Shown: one piece after another, positions 46,270 to 55,845 of the stretch
Numbering within the stretch: the stretch's first letter is position 1
Layout: each line of letters opens with the position of its first letter
NCBI RefSeq assembly: GCF_015277515.1
Contig: NZ_CP063767.1
Location: 1,922,001 to 1,986,000, forward strand
Length of the DNA stretch: 64,000 nucleotides
Direction of reading: 5' to 3'
DNA from: Thermophilibacter immobilis
Lineage (GTDB): Bacteria; Actinomycetota; Coriobacteriia; Coriobacteriales; Atopobiaceae
The notes under the pieces: model-generated
The model's input: the letters and a program-made list of their open reading frames with translations, nothing else
Database searches by the model: none
Told to the model about the DNA's origin: nothing
Position numbers and translations under genes: made by a program

Positions 46270-46743
46270 CTACGCGCGGTCGAGAAGAACCACCGCCCAG
46301 GCGGCGATGCCCTCCTCGCGCCCCACAAAGCCGAGGCGCTCCGTCGTGGTGGCTTTGACTCCCACGCTCTCGACGCTCACCCCGAGGGCGCGGGCCATGT
46401 TCTTGCGCATGGCCTCACGATATCCGGCCAGCTTGGGGGCCTGTGCAGCTATGGTGCAGTCCGCGTCCACGACCTTCCAGCCGCGCTCGCACGCGAGGTC
46501 GGCGACGCGAGCCATGAGGACGAGCGAGTCCACGCCCGCGTAGGCGGGGTCGGTGTCCGGGAACAGCGCGCCGATGTCGCCGGCGCGCAGGGCCCCCAGG
46601 ATGGCGTCCATGAGGGCATGGGCGACCACGTCCGCGTCCGAGTGACCAACCAGCCCCCGGTCGCAGGGGACGTGGACGCCGCCCAGAACGAGCGGCCTTC
46701 CCGCGCCGAACCGGTGGACGTCATAGCCGTGCCCGATGCGCAT
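46270..46743 (-). CDS. ispF: 2-C-methyl-D-erythritol 2,4-cyclodiphosphate synthase
   Basis: Fifth enzyme of the MEP isoprenoid pathway. The start was set at ATG 46743 (MRIGHGYDVHRFGAGRPLVL), giving 157 residues. The metal-binding DVHRF, SDADVVAHALMDAILGA and the C-terminal TTTERLGFVGREEGIAAWAV are present. Its start overlaps the ispD stop by one base (TGATG). Confidence 0.98.
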   Translation of the reverse strand: MRIGHGYDVHRFGAGRPLVLGGVHVPCDRGLVGHSDADVVAHALMDAILGALRAGDIGALFPDTDPAYAGVDSLVLMARVADLACERGWKVVDADCTIAAQAPKLAGYREAMRKNMARALGVSVESVGVKATTTERLGFVGREEGIAAWAVVLLDRA

Positions 46744-47540
46744 CAGAGGGCCCCTTCCTCGGGACGCCCGCACCCCGCGTCAACGAGACGCTGCTCAAGG
46801 GCCGCCTCGGCAATGGCGAGATCCCCTGGGACCGTCACCTTGATGTTGTCGCGCGAGCACTCGACGACGCGGACGCGTCCGCCGCAGCGCTCCACGAGCG
46901 ACGCGTCGTCGGTGCCCCGATACTCCTCGCGCACGGCCTGGCGATGGGCAAAGAGCAGCGCCTGGGTACGAAACACCTGCGGCGTCTGCGCCGCCCAGTA
47001 AAACGTCCGGTCCGGCGTCGCGATGATGGTGTCCTTCTCCACGAGCTTGAGCGTGTCGATCGAGCGGGCCGCAAGGATGGCGCCCGCAAGCGCGGGGTCG
47101 GCACGCACGGTCGAGATCACACGCTCGATCATCTCGGTCTCCACGAGCGGGCGCGCCGCATCATGGACCGCAACGAGCGCGAGGTCGCGCGGCATCGCGC
47201 GCAGTCCCGCCAGAACCGACTCCTGGCGCGTGGCGCCCGCCGCCGCAAGCGTCGTCGGCTTCTTGAGAACCACGCGGGAGAGCACGTCGCGCTCGACCTC
47301 AGCTGCGCGCTCGGGGGCGCAGACCACCACGAGGCGCGCCACGCTCGGCGCCCGGTCGTGCGCGACGAGCGACCAGCACATGAGCGGCAGGCCGCACAGT
47401 TCAACGAACTGCTTGCCGCGCGGGTCGCCGAAGCGGTCCCCGGCGCCGCCCGCAACGATGACCGCACAGGTGTCCGGGGCGCGGTCAGAAGCTCCCACGA
47501 GCTCGGTCTTCTCGCAGACGCAGGGCGCGGGCGCGCTCAT
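46743..47540 (-). CDS. ispD: 2-C-methyl-D-erythritol 4-phosphate cytidylyltransferase
   Basis: Third enzyme of the MEP pathway, forming CDP-methylerythritol. The start was set at ATG 47540, which overlaps the disA stop (ATGA), giving 265 residues with a 30-residue N-terminal extension. AVIVAGGAGDRFGDPRGKQF is the CTP-binding loop; VAVHDAARPLV and AAQTPQVFR are further family motifs. ispF follows directly, the common ispDF pairing. Confidence 0.96.
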   Translation of the reverse strand: MSAPAPCVCEKTELVGASDRAPDTCAVIVAGGAGDRFGDPRGKQFVELCGLPLMCWSLVAHDRAPSVARLVVVCAPERAAEVERDVLSRVVLKKPTTLAAAGATRQESVLAGLRAMPRDLALVAVHDAARPLVETEMIERVISTVRADPALAGAILAARSIDTLKLVEKDTIIATPDRTFYWAAQTPQVFRTQALLFAHRQAVREEYRGTDDASLVERCGGRVRVVECSRDNIKVTVPGDLAIAEAALEQRLVDAGCGRPEEGAL

Positions 47541-48619
47541 CTCTCCCCCTTGCCCCACATGCGGTGCAGGCTGTTGGCCAGAACGCCCGGGTTCTTGACG
47601 CCAATCTCGCCGAGGCGGGCCGGGTCATCGTCCACGGCCTCGAGCACCTCCTGGAGTGACCCGTACTCGTCCACGATCTTGTCGGCCATGCCCTCGCGCA
47701 CCACGGGAACGCGCGAGAGCGTACGCAGACCAAGCGGGACCATGATGGAGTCGTCCGCGCGCTCGTCGGTGTAGCCGAGCAGCTTGGAGACGGACTTCGC
47801 GGAGCGCAGCTGGGTGTTCACAATGTCGTGGAGGCTCACGCGAATGGCGCGGGCAGCCTCCGCAGACGAGTCGAGCGCGTAGTCGCGGATCATGAGGGTG
47901 TAGGCCTCGTCTATGCCGGCCAGGTACTCCTCGCGCTGCATCTGCGTGGTCTTGCCCTCGCGGCCGAGCTGGACGACGCAGTCGTCAAGCTCGTCTCCGG
48001 CCGTGATGAGCGTCTCGAACAGGTAGAGGACGTTCGTGATGTCCCCGAGCGTGACGCAGTTGTCGAGCTCGAGCGACGTGAGGCGCAAGAGGCTGCGGTC
48101 AAGCTGCTGGCGGGTGTTCTGCATGGCATTGGTGAGCTGGTTTACCAGGGCGAGAAGCTCGCTCACGGTCTTGAGCTGGTATCCCTTGCCGTCCACGTAT
48201 ACGTTCACGACCGAACGGCGCTCGGAGACCGAGATGACCATGGCGTTGGTGAGCAGGCTCATGCGCGAGGCCGTGCGGTGGCGCGTGCCCGTCTCGGAGG
48301 TGGGCAAGGACGGGTCAGGATTGAGGTGGTAGTTCGCGCGCAGGATCTTGGTGAGATCACGGTCCACGACCACGGCCCCGTCCATCTTGCAGAGCTCGAA
48401 GAGACGGTTGGCCGTGAACGAGACGTCCAGGCGAAAGCCGTCGTCTCCCGCGGCCAGCACGTTCTCGGTGTCGCCGATGCAGACAAGGGCGCCCAGGTGG
48501 CCCGCGATGATCATGTCGAGGGCATGGCGCAGCGCCGTGCCCGGCGCGGTCTTCCTAATGGCGTCGTCCAGGCGCAGCTCGCGCTCGGAGACGCCAGTAT
48601 CCAGTTGGGAAGCGTCCAT
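47537..48619 (-). CDS. disA: DNA integrity scanning diadenylate cyclase
   Basis: Makes the second messenger c-di-AMP from two ATP and in Bacillus stalls at branched DNA. The start was set at ATG 48619 (MDASQLDTGVSERELRLDDA), 6 bases after GGAGG, giving 360 residues. The DAC domain shows DGAVVVDRD and ETGTRHRTASRMS (the DGA and RHR motifs); a helix-hairpin-helix-like DNA-binding region (LGEIGVKNPGVLANSLHRMW) is at the C-terminus. It heads the operon; a TATACT -10 (48672-48677) is upstream without a clear -35. Confidence 0.97.
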   Translation of the reverse strand: MDASQLDTGVSERELRLDDAIRKTAPGTALRHALDMIIAGHLGALVCIGDTENVLAAGDDGFRLDVSFTANRLFELCKMDGAVVVDRDLTKILRANYHLNPDPSLPTSETGTRHRTASRMSLLTNAMVISVSERRSVVNVYVDGKGYQLKTVSELLALVNQLTNAMQNTRQQLDRSLLRLTSLELDNCVTLGDITNVLYLFETLITAGDELDDCVVQLGREGKTTQMQREEYLAGIDEAYTLMIRDYALDSSAEAARAIRVSLHDIVNTQLRSAKSVSKLLGYTDERADDSIMVPLGLRTLSRVPVVREGMADKIVDEYGSLQEVLEAVDDDPARLGEIGVKNPGVLANSLHRMWGKGER

Positions 48620-48731
48620 GGGTGACCTCCGTGTGCCCTTCTCGCATGCCCTGCGCGCATGCACGTCCTTAAGTATATGCGCTGCGCCTTGCCACGCGCG
48701 GCCTCGATCGTCGCGGCGTCCCGGCCAAAGC

Positions 48732-48759
48732 GGCCGCGCCCTCCGAAGGGGACACGGCC
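48732..48759 (-). terminator. Possible terminator of clpC
   Basis: On the minus strand a 10-bp stem with two G-U pairs (GGCCGTGTCC/GGGCGCGGCC) is followed by GCTTTGG, about 40 bp after the clpC stop. The short T tract makes it tentative. Confidence 0.45.
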
Positions 48760-48799
48760 ACGTGGAGGCACGCCATGAGCTGAGCGACACTCCTGCGCG

Positions 48800-51391
48800 C
48801 TACTCCTGAGAGGCGGTGAGACCTCCCGTGTTCGCAACGCTGCCGTGCGGCTCGGGCAGGCGCGAGAGGTCCGGAGACGTGAGGTGCTCGCGGTGACGCG
48901 GCTCGGGGATGGTTCCCGTCGTCTTCTCGAAGGTGAGCGCGTCATCCACGGCGTCCACCTTGATGATGTCGCCGCTGTGCCACCTGCCCTGCAGAAGCTC
49001 CTCGGAGAGCGGGTCCTCGATGAGCGTCTGAATCGCGCGGCGCAGGGGGCGCGCACCGTAGACCGGGTCTGCGCCCTCCCTGGCCACCAGGGCGCGCGCG
49101 GCGTCCGTGAGCTCGATGGACATCCCCTGGGCGATGAGACGCTCGCGCAGGTCGGACACCATGAGCTCCACGATGCCCCGCAGCTGCCCGGCAGTCAGGG
49201 ACTTGAAGACCACGACCTCGTCCACGCGGTTTAGGAACTCCGGGCGGAAGTGCTTCTTGAGCTCGGCCGTCACGCGACTCGTGATCTCCTTGTCGGACAG
49301 GCCGGACGCGCCCTGGGCCGAGAAGCCCATTGTGGTGGTCTGGGCGATGTCGCGCGCGCCGATGTTGGAGGTCATGATGATGACCGTGTTGGAGAAGTCC
49401 ACGTGGCGACCCTGGCCGTCGGTGAGCCGGCCCTCCTCGAGAATCTGCAGGAGCACGTTGAAGACGTCCGGGTGGGCCTTCTCGACCTCGTCGAACAGGA
49501 CGACGGAGTACGGACGGCGACGGACAGCCTTGGTGAGCTCGCCGCCCTCGTCATAGCCCACGTATCCCGGGGGCGCGCCGACGAGCTTGGAGACGGTGTG
49601 CTTCTCCATGAACTCGGACATGTCAAACGAGATGAGCGCGTCCTCGGAGCCAAAGAGGAACTCCGCGAGCGCCTTGGCGAGCTCGGTCTTGCCCACGCCC
49701 GAGGGGCCCAGGAAGATGAACGAGCCACCGGGGCGGCGGGGGTCCTTGAGCGGCGAGCGGCTGCGCCGGATGGCCTTGGCGACCTTGGTGACGGCCTCGT
49801 CCTGACCGATGACGCGCTCGTGGAGCACGTCCTCGCAGCGCAGGAGCTTGGAGGCCTCTGCCTCGGTCAGGCTGGAGACGGGCACGCCCGTGATGCTGGA
49901 GACCACGTCGGCGATGTCATCCTCGTCCACGGTCACGACGTTGGCCGCGAGCTCCTCGCGCCAGCCGCTCTCCAGCTCGTCGCGACGAGCCGTGAGCTCC
50001 TTCTCCTGGTCGCGCAGGCGCGCGGCCTGCTCGAACTCCTGGGCGGCCGCGGCAGCGGACTTCTCGTCGCGCACGCGGGCCAGGTCGGCGTCGACCTGGG
50101 CGATCTCGGGGGGCAGGGCCATCTTGTGGACGCGCGTGCGCGCGCCTGCCTCGTCGAGCACATCGATGGCCTTGTCGGGCAGGAAGCGGTCCTGCACGTA
50201 GCGGCTGGAGAGGGTCACCGACGCCTTGAGCGCAGCCTCGGTGTAGTGGACGTGATGGTGCTTCTCGTAGCGGTCCTTGAGCCCCTCGATGATCTTGATG
50301 GTGTCCTCGGGAGAGGGCTCGCCGATGTTGACGGGCTGGAAGCGCCGCTCGAAGGCGGAGTCCTTCTCGATGTGCTTGCGATACTCCTCGGCGGTCGTGG
50401 CGCCGATGACCTGAATCTCGCCGCGCGACAGGGGCGGCTTCAGGATCGAGGCGGCGTCGATGGAGCCCTCGGCGGAACCCGCGCCGATGACGGTATGGAT
50501 CTCGTCGATGAACAGGATATCCTCCTGGGATTTCTCGAGCTCCTTGATGACCTTCTTCATGCGGTCCTCGAACTCGCCGCGGTACTTGGAGCCCGCCACG
50601 AGCGAGGCCAGGTCGAGCGTCCAGATCTGCTTGCCGCGTAGGATGTCCGGCACGTTGCCGGAGGCAATGAGCTGCGCGAGGCCCTCGACGATGGCCGTCT
50701 TGCCCACGCCCGGGTCGCCCAGGATGAGCGGGTTGTTCTTCTGGCGGCGCGCGAGGACCTGCATGACGCGCTCTATCTCACGGTCACGGCCGATGACGGG
50801 GTCGAGCTTGCCGTCGGCAGCGAGCTTGGTGAGGTTGCGCCCGTACTGCTCGAGCATAGAGCCCTCGTCGGAGGACGACTGCGGGGAGGGGCCTCCCATG
50901 AAGCCGCCCATGCGCACGTCCGCCGGGGCGGGACCGGACGAGGCCCCCTCGGGCTGCGAGGACGCGAGCGCGTCGACGGCATTGCGCACCGCGTCGCCGG
51001 AGACGCCCATCTGACGCAAGGCGTCCATGGCGCGACCGTTGCCCTCGGCGACGATGCCCAGAAGCAGGTGCTCGGTGGCGATGTAGGTCTGGCCGTGGGT
51101 CATGGTCTCGCGATAGGCGCCCTCGAGCACGCGCTTGGCGCGCGGCGTGAAGGGGATGTGGCCGCCAGGAGCGGGCTCGGCCTCGCTCGAGGTGAGCCCC
51201 TTCACGGTGGCCAGGGTCTCGTCGTAGTTGACGTCGAGCTTGGCGAGAGCCTGGGCGGCGACGCCCTCGCCCTCCTTGATAAGGGCCAGGAGCAGGTGCT
51301 CCGTGCCCACGTACATCTGGCCCAGGCCCCGGGCCTCGTCCTGGGCGAGACTCATGACCTTCTTGGCCTTGTCGGTGAACTTCTCAAACAT
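48800..51391 (-). CDS. clpC: ATP-dependent Clp protease ATP-binding subunit ClpC
   Basis: AAA+ unfoldase that feeds proteins to ClpP. The 863 residues have two Clp-N repeats (1-150), the first Walker [14 protein letters not shown], a UVR-type coiled segment ([15 protein letters not shown]) and the second Walker [21 protein letters not shown], then the C-terminal ClpB-D2 domain. A 50-residue C-terminal tail is extra. No ctsR or mcsAB is next to it. Two TTACTGA words lie in the 135-bp upstream gap but no promoter was confirmed. Confidence 0.97.
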   Translation of the reverse strand: MFEKFTDKAKKVMSLAQDEARGLGQMYVGTEHLLLALIKEGEGVAAQALAKLDVNYDETLATVKGLTSSEAEPAPGGHIPFTPRAKRVLEGAYRETMTHGQTYIATEHLLLGIVAEGNGRAMDALRQMGVSGDAVRNAVDALASSQPEGASSGPAPADVRMGGFMGGPSPQSSSDEGSMLEQYGRNLTKLAADGKLDPVIGRDREIERVMQVLARRQKNNPLILGDPGVGKTAIVEGLAQLIASGNVPDILRGKQIWTLDLASLVAGSKYRGEFEDRMKKVIKELEKSQEDILFIDEIHTVIGAGSAEGSIDAASILKPPLSRGEIQVIGATTAEEYRKHIEKDSAFERRFQPVNIGEPSPEDTIKIIEGLKDRYEKHHHVHYTEAALKASVTLSSRYVQDRFLPDKAIDVLDEAGARTRVHKMALPPEIAQVDADLARVRDEKSAAAAAQEFEQAARLRDQEKELTARRDELESGWREELAANVVTVDEDDIADVVSSITGVPVSSLTEAEASKLLRCEDVLHERVIGQDEAVTKVAKAIRRSRSPLKDPRRPGGSFIFLGPSGVGKTELAKALAEFLFGSEDALISFDMSEFMEKHTVSKLVGAPPGYVGYDEGGELTKAVRRRPYSVVLFDEVEKAHPDVFNVLLQILEEGRLTDGQGRHVDFSNTVIIMTSNIGARDIAQTTTMGFSAQGASGLSDKEITSRVTAELKKHFRPEFLNRVDEVVVFKSLTAGQLRGIVELMVSDLRERLIAQGMSIELTDAARALVAREGADPVYGARPLRRAIQTLIEDPLSEELLQGRWHSGDIIKVDAVDDALTFEKTTGTIPEPRHREHLTSPDLSRLPEPHGSVANTGGLTASQE

Positions 51392-51526
51392 ATGGGTACT
51401 TCCCTCCCCATGTCAGTAATCGCATCAGTAAGATGTACCCAGAAGGGCACGCCGACAAACGCGGGCATGGGGAGGGCGTGGCGAAGGCATGAGACCGCGC
51501 CACGCCAGGCTGTTCCGGGCCACGGG

Positions 51527-53668
51527 CTACCGGGCGGCCCCGTCCGCACCAAAGGTGTCGCGGTCGGGCGCGATGGCCCTCATGGCCTCTATCACGGAGG
51601 CAAAGAGCTCGTCGAGCTCCATGTTGTTGAGCTCGGCGCCCTTGCGGATGACGTCGCGGTCGCACCCGGCGGCGAAGCGCTTGTCCTTGAACTTCTTCTT
51701 GAGCGACTTCACCTCGAAGTCCATGACGGACTTGCTCGGCCGCATGAGCACGGCGGCCTGGATGAGGCCGGAGAGCTCGTCGACCGCAAAGAGCACGCGC
51801 TCCATCTTGTGCTCCGGCTTGGGGAGGTCGGGATTGTTGTCGGAGTTGTGCGTCTGAATCGCATGCGAGAGCTCGGTGGTGCCGCCCGCCTCGGCGAGGA
51901 GCTCAGCTCCCTTGACGGTGTGGCTCACCTCGTCCCTGAACTGCTCCCAGTCCAGATCGTGGAGAAGGCCCACCTGGCCCCAGAACTCGACGTTGGCAGG
52001 GTCGTACTTCTGGGCGTAGTAGCGCATGAGGCCCTCGAGGGTTTCGCCGTGCTGGATGTGGAAGGGGTCCTTGTTGTAGCGCTTGAGCAGCTCGAACGCC
52101 TGCTCGCGCGTGAGGCCGCTCCGCAGCTGGACGGCTTCGGACGCAGGGGCTGCCTGAGCCCTGCCCCCCTCGGGACGCAGCTGCGGGAAGAGCAGGACGT
52201 CGCGGATGGAGGGCTGGTCGCAGAAGAGCATGATCATCCGGTCGATGCCGTAGCCTATGCCGCCGGCGGGGGGCATGCCGTACTCGAGGGCACGGATGTA
52301 GTCGGTGTCGTAGCCCATGGCCTCCTCGTCGCCCTCGCGCTTGGCCTCCATCTGCGCGGCGAAGCGCCCCTCCTGGTCCACGGGGTCATTGAGCTCAGAG
52401 AAGGCGTTGGCATACTCGTGGCCGCAGATGACAAGCTCGAAGCGGTCGGTGAGGCGGGGGTCGTCGGGCTTGCGCTTGGCCAGGGGCGACACCTCGGCCG
52501 GATAGTCGCAGACGAAGGTGGGGTCGACCAGGGTCTTCTCGCCAAGCTCATCGTAGAGCTCGAAGAGGAGCTTGCCCGCGCCCCAGGAGGGGGCCCACTC
52601 GATGCCGTGCGTCGTGCAGACCTCGCGCAGGTGCTCGACGGGGGTGCCCATGCTAAGCTTCTCGCCCGTGACCTCGGAGGCAATCTCGGACAGGGTGGCC
52701 GAGCGCCAGGTTCCGGAGAGGTCCACCTCAGCTCCCTGATAGCTCAGGCGCTCGCGACCCTCCTTGCAGCCGCAGACCTCGCGCGCGATGGTCTGAAAGA
52801 GGCTCTGGGAGAGCTCCTTCATGCCGTCGAGGTCTGAGTAGGCGCAGTAGGCCTCCATGGTGGTGAACTCGGGGTTGTGCGTGAGGTCCATGCCCTCGTT
52901 TCTGAACTGGCGCCCGAGCTCGAAGACGCGCTCCAGACCGCCCACGATGAGGCGCTTGAGCGGCAGCTCGGTGGCGATGCGCAGGTAGCAGTCCGTGTTA
53001 AGCGCGTTGTAGTGGGTGGTGAAGGGCTTGGCGTTGGCTCCGCCCAGGATGTCGTGCAGGATGGGGGTCTCGACCTCCAGGTAGCCCCACTCCTCCATGT
53101 GGCGGCGGATGGTCGAGACGATCCGTGAGCGCTTGCGGAAGACCTCTCGGACCTCGGGGTTCATGATGAGGTCGACGTAGCGCTGACGGTAGCGGACCTC
53201 GCGGTCGGTGAGGCCGTGGAACTTCTCGGGAAGCGGGCGCAGAGACTTGGACAGAAGCTCGATCGCGGTGGGCGAGACGGACAGCTGCCCGCGGCGCGTG
53301 CGCATGATGGTGCCCGTGGCGCCGATGATGTCGCCCAGGTCAAGCTGGGACAGGAGGTCCCATCCGCTGGCTTCGAGCGTGTTCACGCGACAGAAGAGCT
53401 GGATGGAGCCGGAGACGTCCTCGAGCACGATGAAGGCCACCTTGCCCTGCTTGCGAAAGGCGCGGATGCGCCCCGCCACGCAGTAGGTGTCCTCGGTGGA
53501 GGCGCTGTCGGCGAGGTCGGCATAGCGCTCCTCGAGGTCGGCCGCGTGAGCGTCCACGGTGGAGTGCGCCGGATAGGGCTCGATGCCTGCGTCGATAAGG
53601 GCCTGTCGGCGTCCGCGGCGGATGGCTCGCTCGTCGTTGATGGTGCTCGGGGTGGTCTCGCTGGCCAT
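51527..53668 (-). CDS. lysS: Lysyl-tRNA synthetase fused to a C-terminal HD-domain hydrolase
   Basis: Charges tRNA-Lys. The start was set at ATG 53668 (MASETTPSTIN), 5 bases after AGGAG, giving 713 residues, about 200 more than ordinary LysS. Residues 1-505 are class II LysRS: OB-fold domain, motif 2 FELGRQFRNEGMDLTHNPEF, motif 3 GGIGYGIDRMIMLF. Residues 519-713 form an HD-superfamily module: His537/His540, the HD pair 570-571 in LLHDLDWEQ, and Asp630 in FAVDELSGLI. Similar HD proteins exist as stand-alone genes in clostridia. The HD substrate is unknown. The fusion is intact and in one frame. Confidence 0.93.
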   Translation of the reverse strand: MASETTPSTINDERAIRRGRRQALIDAGIEPYPAHSTVDAHAADLEERYADLADSASTEDTYCVAGRIRAFRKQGKVAFIVLEDVSGSIQLFCRVNTLEASGWDLLSQLDLGDIIGATGTIMRTRRGQLSVSPTAIELLSKSLRPLPEKFHGLTDREVRYRQRYVDLIMNPEVREVFRKRSRIVSTIRRHMEEWGYLEVETPILHDILGGANAKPFTTHYNALNTDCYLRIATELPLKRLIVGGLERVFELGRQFRNEGMDLTHNPEFTTMEAYCAYSDLDGMKELSQSLFQTIAREVCGCKEGRERLSYQGAEVDLSGTWRSATLSEIASEVTGEKLSMGTPVEHLREVCTTHGIEWAPSWGAGKLLFELYDELGEKTLVDPTFVCDYPAEVSPLAKRKPDDPRLTDRFELVICGHEYANAFSELNDPVDQEGRFAAQMEAKREGDEEAMGYDTDYIRALEYGMPPAGGIGYGIDRMIMLFCDQPSIRDVLLFPQLRPEGGRAQAAPASEAVQLRSGLTREQAFELLKRYNKDPFHIQHGETLEGLMRYYAQKYDPANVEFWGQVGLLHDLDWEQFRDEVSHTVKGAELLAEAGGTTELSHAIQTHNSDNNPDLPKPEHKMERVLFAVDELSGLIQAAVLMRPSKSVMDFEVKSLKKKFKDKRFAAGCDRDVIRKGAELNNMELDELFASVIEAMRAIAPDRDTFGADGAAR

Positions 53669-53692
53669 CTTCTCTCCTGTCATCTCATAGGC

Positions 53693-53725
53693 GCGCCCCG
53701 TACCTGCGGTGCAGACACGGGGCGC
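53693..53725 (-). other. Nested hairpin between greA and lysS
   Basis: Nine-bp stem GCGCCCCGT/ACGGGGCGC enclosing a smaller CTGC/GCAG stem, without a T tract, in the 88-bp gap between greA and lysS. It may be a processing or partial-termination structure. Confidence 0.45.
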
Positions 53726-53756
53726 CTCGCTGTCTTGTGCTCGGGAAGTCTACGCT

Positions 53757-54236
53757 CTAGCGGGTGATTCCCGTGATGGTGTACGTCCTGGACGCGCCCG
53801 AGGGAGAGACGACCTCTACCTCATCGCCCTTCTTGTGGCCCACCAGCGCGCTGCCCACGGGAGACTCGCTCGAGATCTTGTGCTCCAGGGAGTTGGTCTC
53901 GGTCGTACCCACGAGCGTGAACGTGGACTTCTTGTCCTTCTCGTCCTTGAGCTCGACCGTGGTGCCGATCGAGACCTCGAGGGTGCGGCGGGCGCCGCTC
54001 TCGACGACGGTGGCCACCGAGAGAATCTGGCGAATCTCGGAGACGCGCGACTCGTTGTGGGACTGCTCCTCCTTGGCCGCGTCGTACTCGGAGTTCTCGG
54101 AGAGGTCGCCGAAGCCACGCGCCTCCTTGATGCGCTCGACGATCTCGTCGTGCTTCTCGCCCTCACGGTAGGCAAGCTCGTCAACAAGGCGCTGGCGACC
54201 CTCTGCGGTGAGCTCGATCTTCTTGGTTGCGTCCAT
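53757..54236 (-). CDS. greA: Transcription elongation factor GreA
   Basis: Rescues backtracked RNA polymerase by stimulating transcript cleavage. The start was set at ATG 54236 (MDATKKIELTAEGRQRLVDE), giving 159 residues. The coiled-coil tip has the two acidic residues in GDLSENSEYDAAKEEQ, and the C-terminal FKBP-like domain has SPVGSALVGHKKGDEVEV. It precedes lysS, as in many Gram-positive genomes. Confidence 0.97.
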   Translation of the reverse strand: MDATKKIELTAEGRQRLVDELAYREGEKHDEIVERIKEARGFGDLSENSEYDAAKEEQSHNESRVSEIRQILSVATVVESGARRTLEVSIGTTVELKDEKDKKSTFTLVGTTETNSLEHKISSESPVGSALVGHKKGDEVEVVSPSGASRTYTITGITR

Positions 54237-54314
54237 AGCCTGCCCTCTACTTGTTGCTAGCTCTATCTGCAATTATGCTGCCTGGTCACCACGACGTGCG
54301 CTGGGTGCCACGTG

Positions 54315-54653
54315 TTACTCGTCGGAGCCGAGCTTGGCACCGCACTTGGCGCAGAAACCAGCGCCGGCGGCGTTGTGGGCGCCGCACTTGGGGCAGAACT
54401 GACCGCCCTCGGCAGGAGCGCCCTCGACAGGGGCGTCGGCGTCGTCCTCGTCAGCGATGACCTCGACGGAGTCATCCGCGGACGCGTCGGGTTCGGACTT
54501 CTCGTCGTCCTTGCCCTCGTCCATCCCCTCGCGCACGTTCTTCACGGTCTTTCCCAGCGCGCTGCCGATCTTGGGAAGGTTCTTGGGCCCGAAGATGAGC
54601 AGGACGGCAACGAGAATAAGAATCAATTCAAGAGGTCCCATGCCAAGAATCAT
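54315..54653 (-). CDS. tatA: TatA-type translocase protein with C-terminal zinc ribbon
   Basis: TatA forms the pore of the twin-arginine pathway. The start was set at ATG 54653, giving 112 residues. Residues 1-20 are the membrane helix ([13 protein letters not shown]), then [20 protein letters not shown] gives the hinge and amphipathic helix, followed by an acidic linker (45-83). The C-terminus (86-107) is a zinc ribbon with Cys87, Cys90, Cys101 and Cys104 (FCPKCG, FCAKCG). This ribbon is not part of ordinary TatA. No tatC or tatB is nearby. Confidence 0.85.
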   Translation of the reverse strand: MILGMGPLELILILVAVLLIFGPKNLPKIGSALGKTVKNVREGMDEGKDDEKSEPDASADDSVEVIADEDDADAPVEGAPAEGGQFCPKCGAHNAAGAGFCAKCGAKLGSDE

Positions 54654-54715
54654 AATGAAGTGTCCTTCCAATGCGTTGTTTGGGCGCGGGCCCTGGGCCC
54701 GATGCGGCATCAGTT

Positions 54716-54745
54716 AGTATAGCCGAGGTTGTTGGCTACTCACAA
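54716..54745 (-). promoter_or_regulatory. Candidate promoter of tatA-greA-lysS
   Basis: On the minus strand TTGTGA and TATACT are separated by 18 bp, about 60 bp upstream of tatA. The -10 matches consensus at five of six positions. Confidence 0.65.
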
Positions 54746-54801
54746 TCCCTAAACGTGTCTTTGCCGTTGCTTTTTTGTCGTCGCCGCTTTCGGGAGGCCC
54801 C

Positions 54802-55626
54802 TTGAAGACTCTGCTCATCGTCGCCCTCGTGGTGACCGCCATGCTCACGCTCATCGTCGCCCTGCTGCCGTGGCTGCTCGCGCGACGCGGCGTGACCATG
54901 AGTCGCACCAAGTTCGGACTCACTCTGGTCTTTGACTCCGAGAACGCCGACGGGACCCCCGTGCGCCTGCTCAACGTGAACGGCACGTTCCAGTCCGTCT
55001 CCTACGTGCCCGAGGACCTGCGCTTCGAGCTCGCCTGCGTCTATCACCGCTCGATGGCCGAGGTCATAGAGGGACTCGGGGGATCCCCGCGCGTGCTGGT
55101 CATGGGCGGGGGCGGCTACTCGCTGCCCAAGTACCTGGCCGCCCACGTGCGCCGCACGCGCACGGACGTGGTTGAGGTGGACCCCGCTATCACCCGAGTC
55201 GCGCGGGAGTCGTTCTTCCTGGACGAGTGCCTCGAGCAGACGGGGGCCGCCCGCGAAGGGAGGCTCAACCTCTTCAACGGTGACGCCTGGGGCTTTCTGC
55301 GCGCCGCCGGAGAGCCCTACGACGTGATCGTGAACGACGCCTTCTCGGGCAAGCGCCCGCTGGGGCCGTTGAGCAGCGCCGAGGGTGCGCGCGTGGTGCG
55401 CGAGCATCTGGGTAAGGACGGCGTCTACCTGGCAAACGTTCGCTGTGCCACCTCGGGGCGACGCTCGCGTGCGCTGCGCGAGGTCGCGGAGGCGTTTGGC
55501 CGCGAGTTCGCGCACGTCTGCTACGTTCCCGAGTGGCCCGACGAGCCCGAGAAGCCCGGCAACAACACGTTCGTTGCCACCAGCGCCGAGGCCATCCTGC
55601 CCACCGACGCCGTCGTGGTGAAGTAG
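54802..55626 (+). CDS. Spermidine-synthase-like methyltransferase-fold protein
   Basis: Predicted Rossmann-fold protein of the polyamine-synthase superfamily. The start was set at TTG 54802, 4 bases after GGGAGG, giving 274 residues; a TTG nine codons up lacks a ribosome-binding site. Residues about 3-20 are a membrane helix. The fold is shown by VLVMGGGGYSLPKYLAAHV, the acidic end of strand 2 in VVEVDPAITRVA and VIVNDAFSGKRPLG. Related actinobacterial proteins are annotated as spermidine synthase, but substrate cannot be read from the sequence. Confidence 0.75.
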   Translation: MKTLLIVALVVTAMLTLIVALLPWLLARRGVTMSRTKFGLTLVFDSENADGTPVRLLNVNGTFQSVSYVPEDLRFELACVYHRSMAEVIEGLGGSPRVLVMGGGGYSLPKYLAAHVRRTRTDVVEVDPAITRVARESFFLDECLEQTGAAREGRLNLFNGDAWGFLRAAGEPYDVIVNDAFSGKRPLGPLSSAEGARVVREHLGKDGVYLANVRCATSGRRSRALREVAEAFGREFAHVCYVPEWPDEPEKPGNNTFVATSAEAILPTDAVVVK

Positions 55627-55672
55627 CGACCGTTTACGAACCTGTCCCCAACCTGACGCGAGCGGTCTTTTC

Positions 55673-55778
55673 TGACTTTTGTAAAAACTGTCCTCCTAGA
55701 AATGAATAACGATTCTAATCTACCTGCTAATATCTAATTCTTATTGAATAAAATCGCGTTCCGCTCTTACAAAAGTCA
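55673..55778. repeat. 106-bp element, copy A
   Basis: Starts TGACTTTTGTAA and ends TTACAAAAGTCA (perfect 12-bp terminal inverted repeat; its right end reads GCTCTTACAAAAGTCA). The interior is strongly A/T-rich and differs from copies B and C. It lies 68 bp upstream of the nuclease-like gene. No obvious target-site duplication flanks it. Confidence 0.85.
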
Positions 55779-55845
55779 CGGCATGTCGGCGTGGCACCCC
55801 ACAGATGCCGCTTGCGCGGGCGCACGGAGCGGCTAGCCTCATGGC

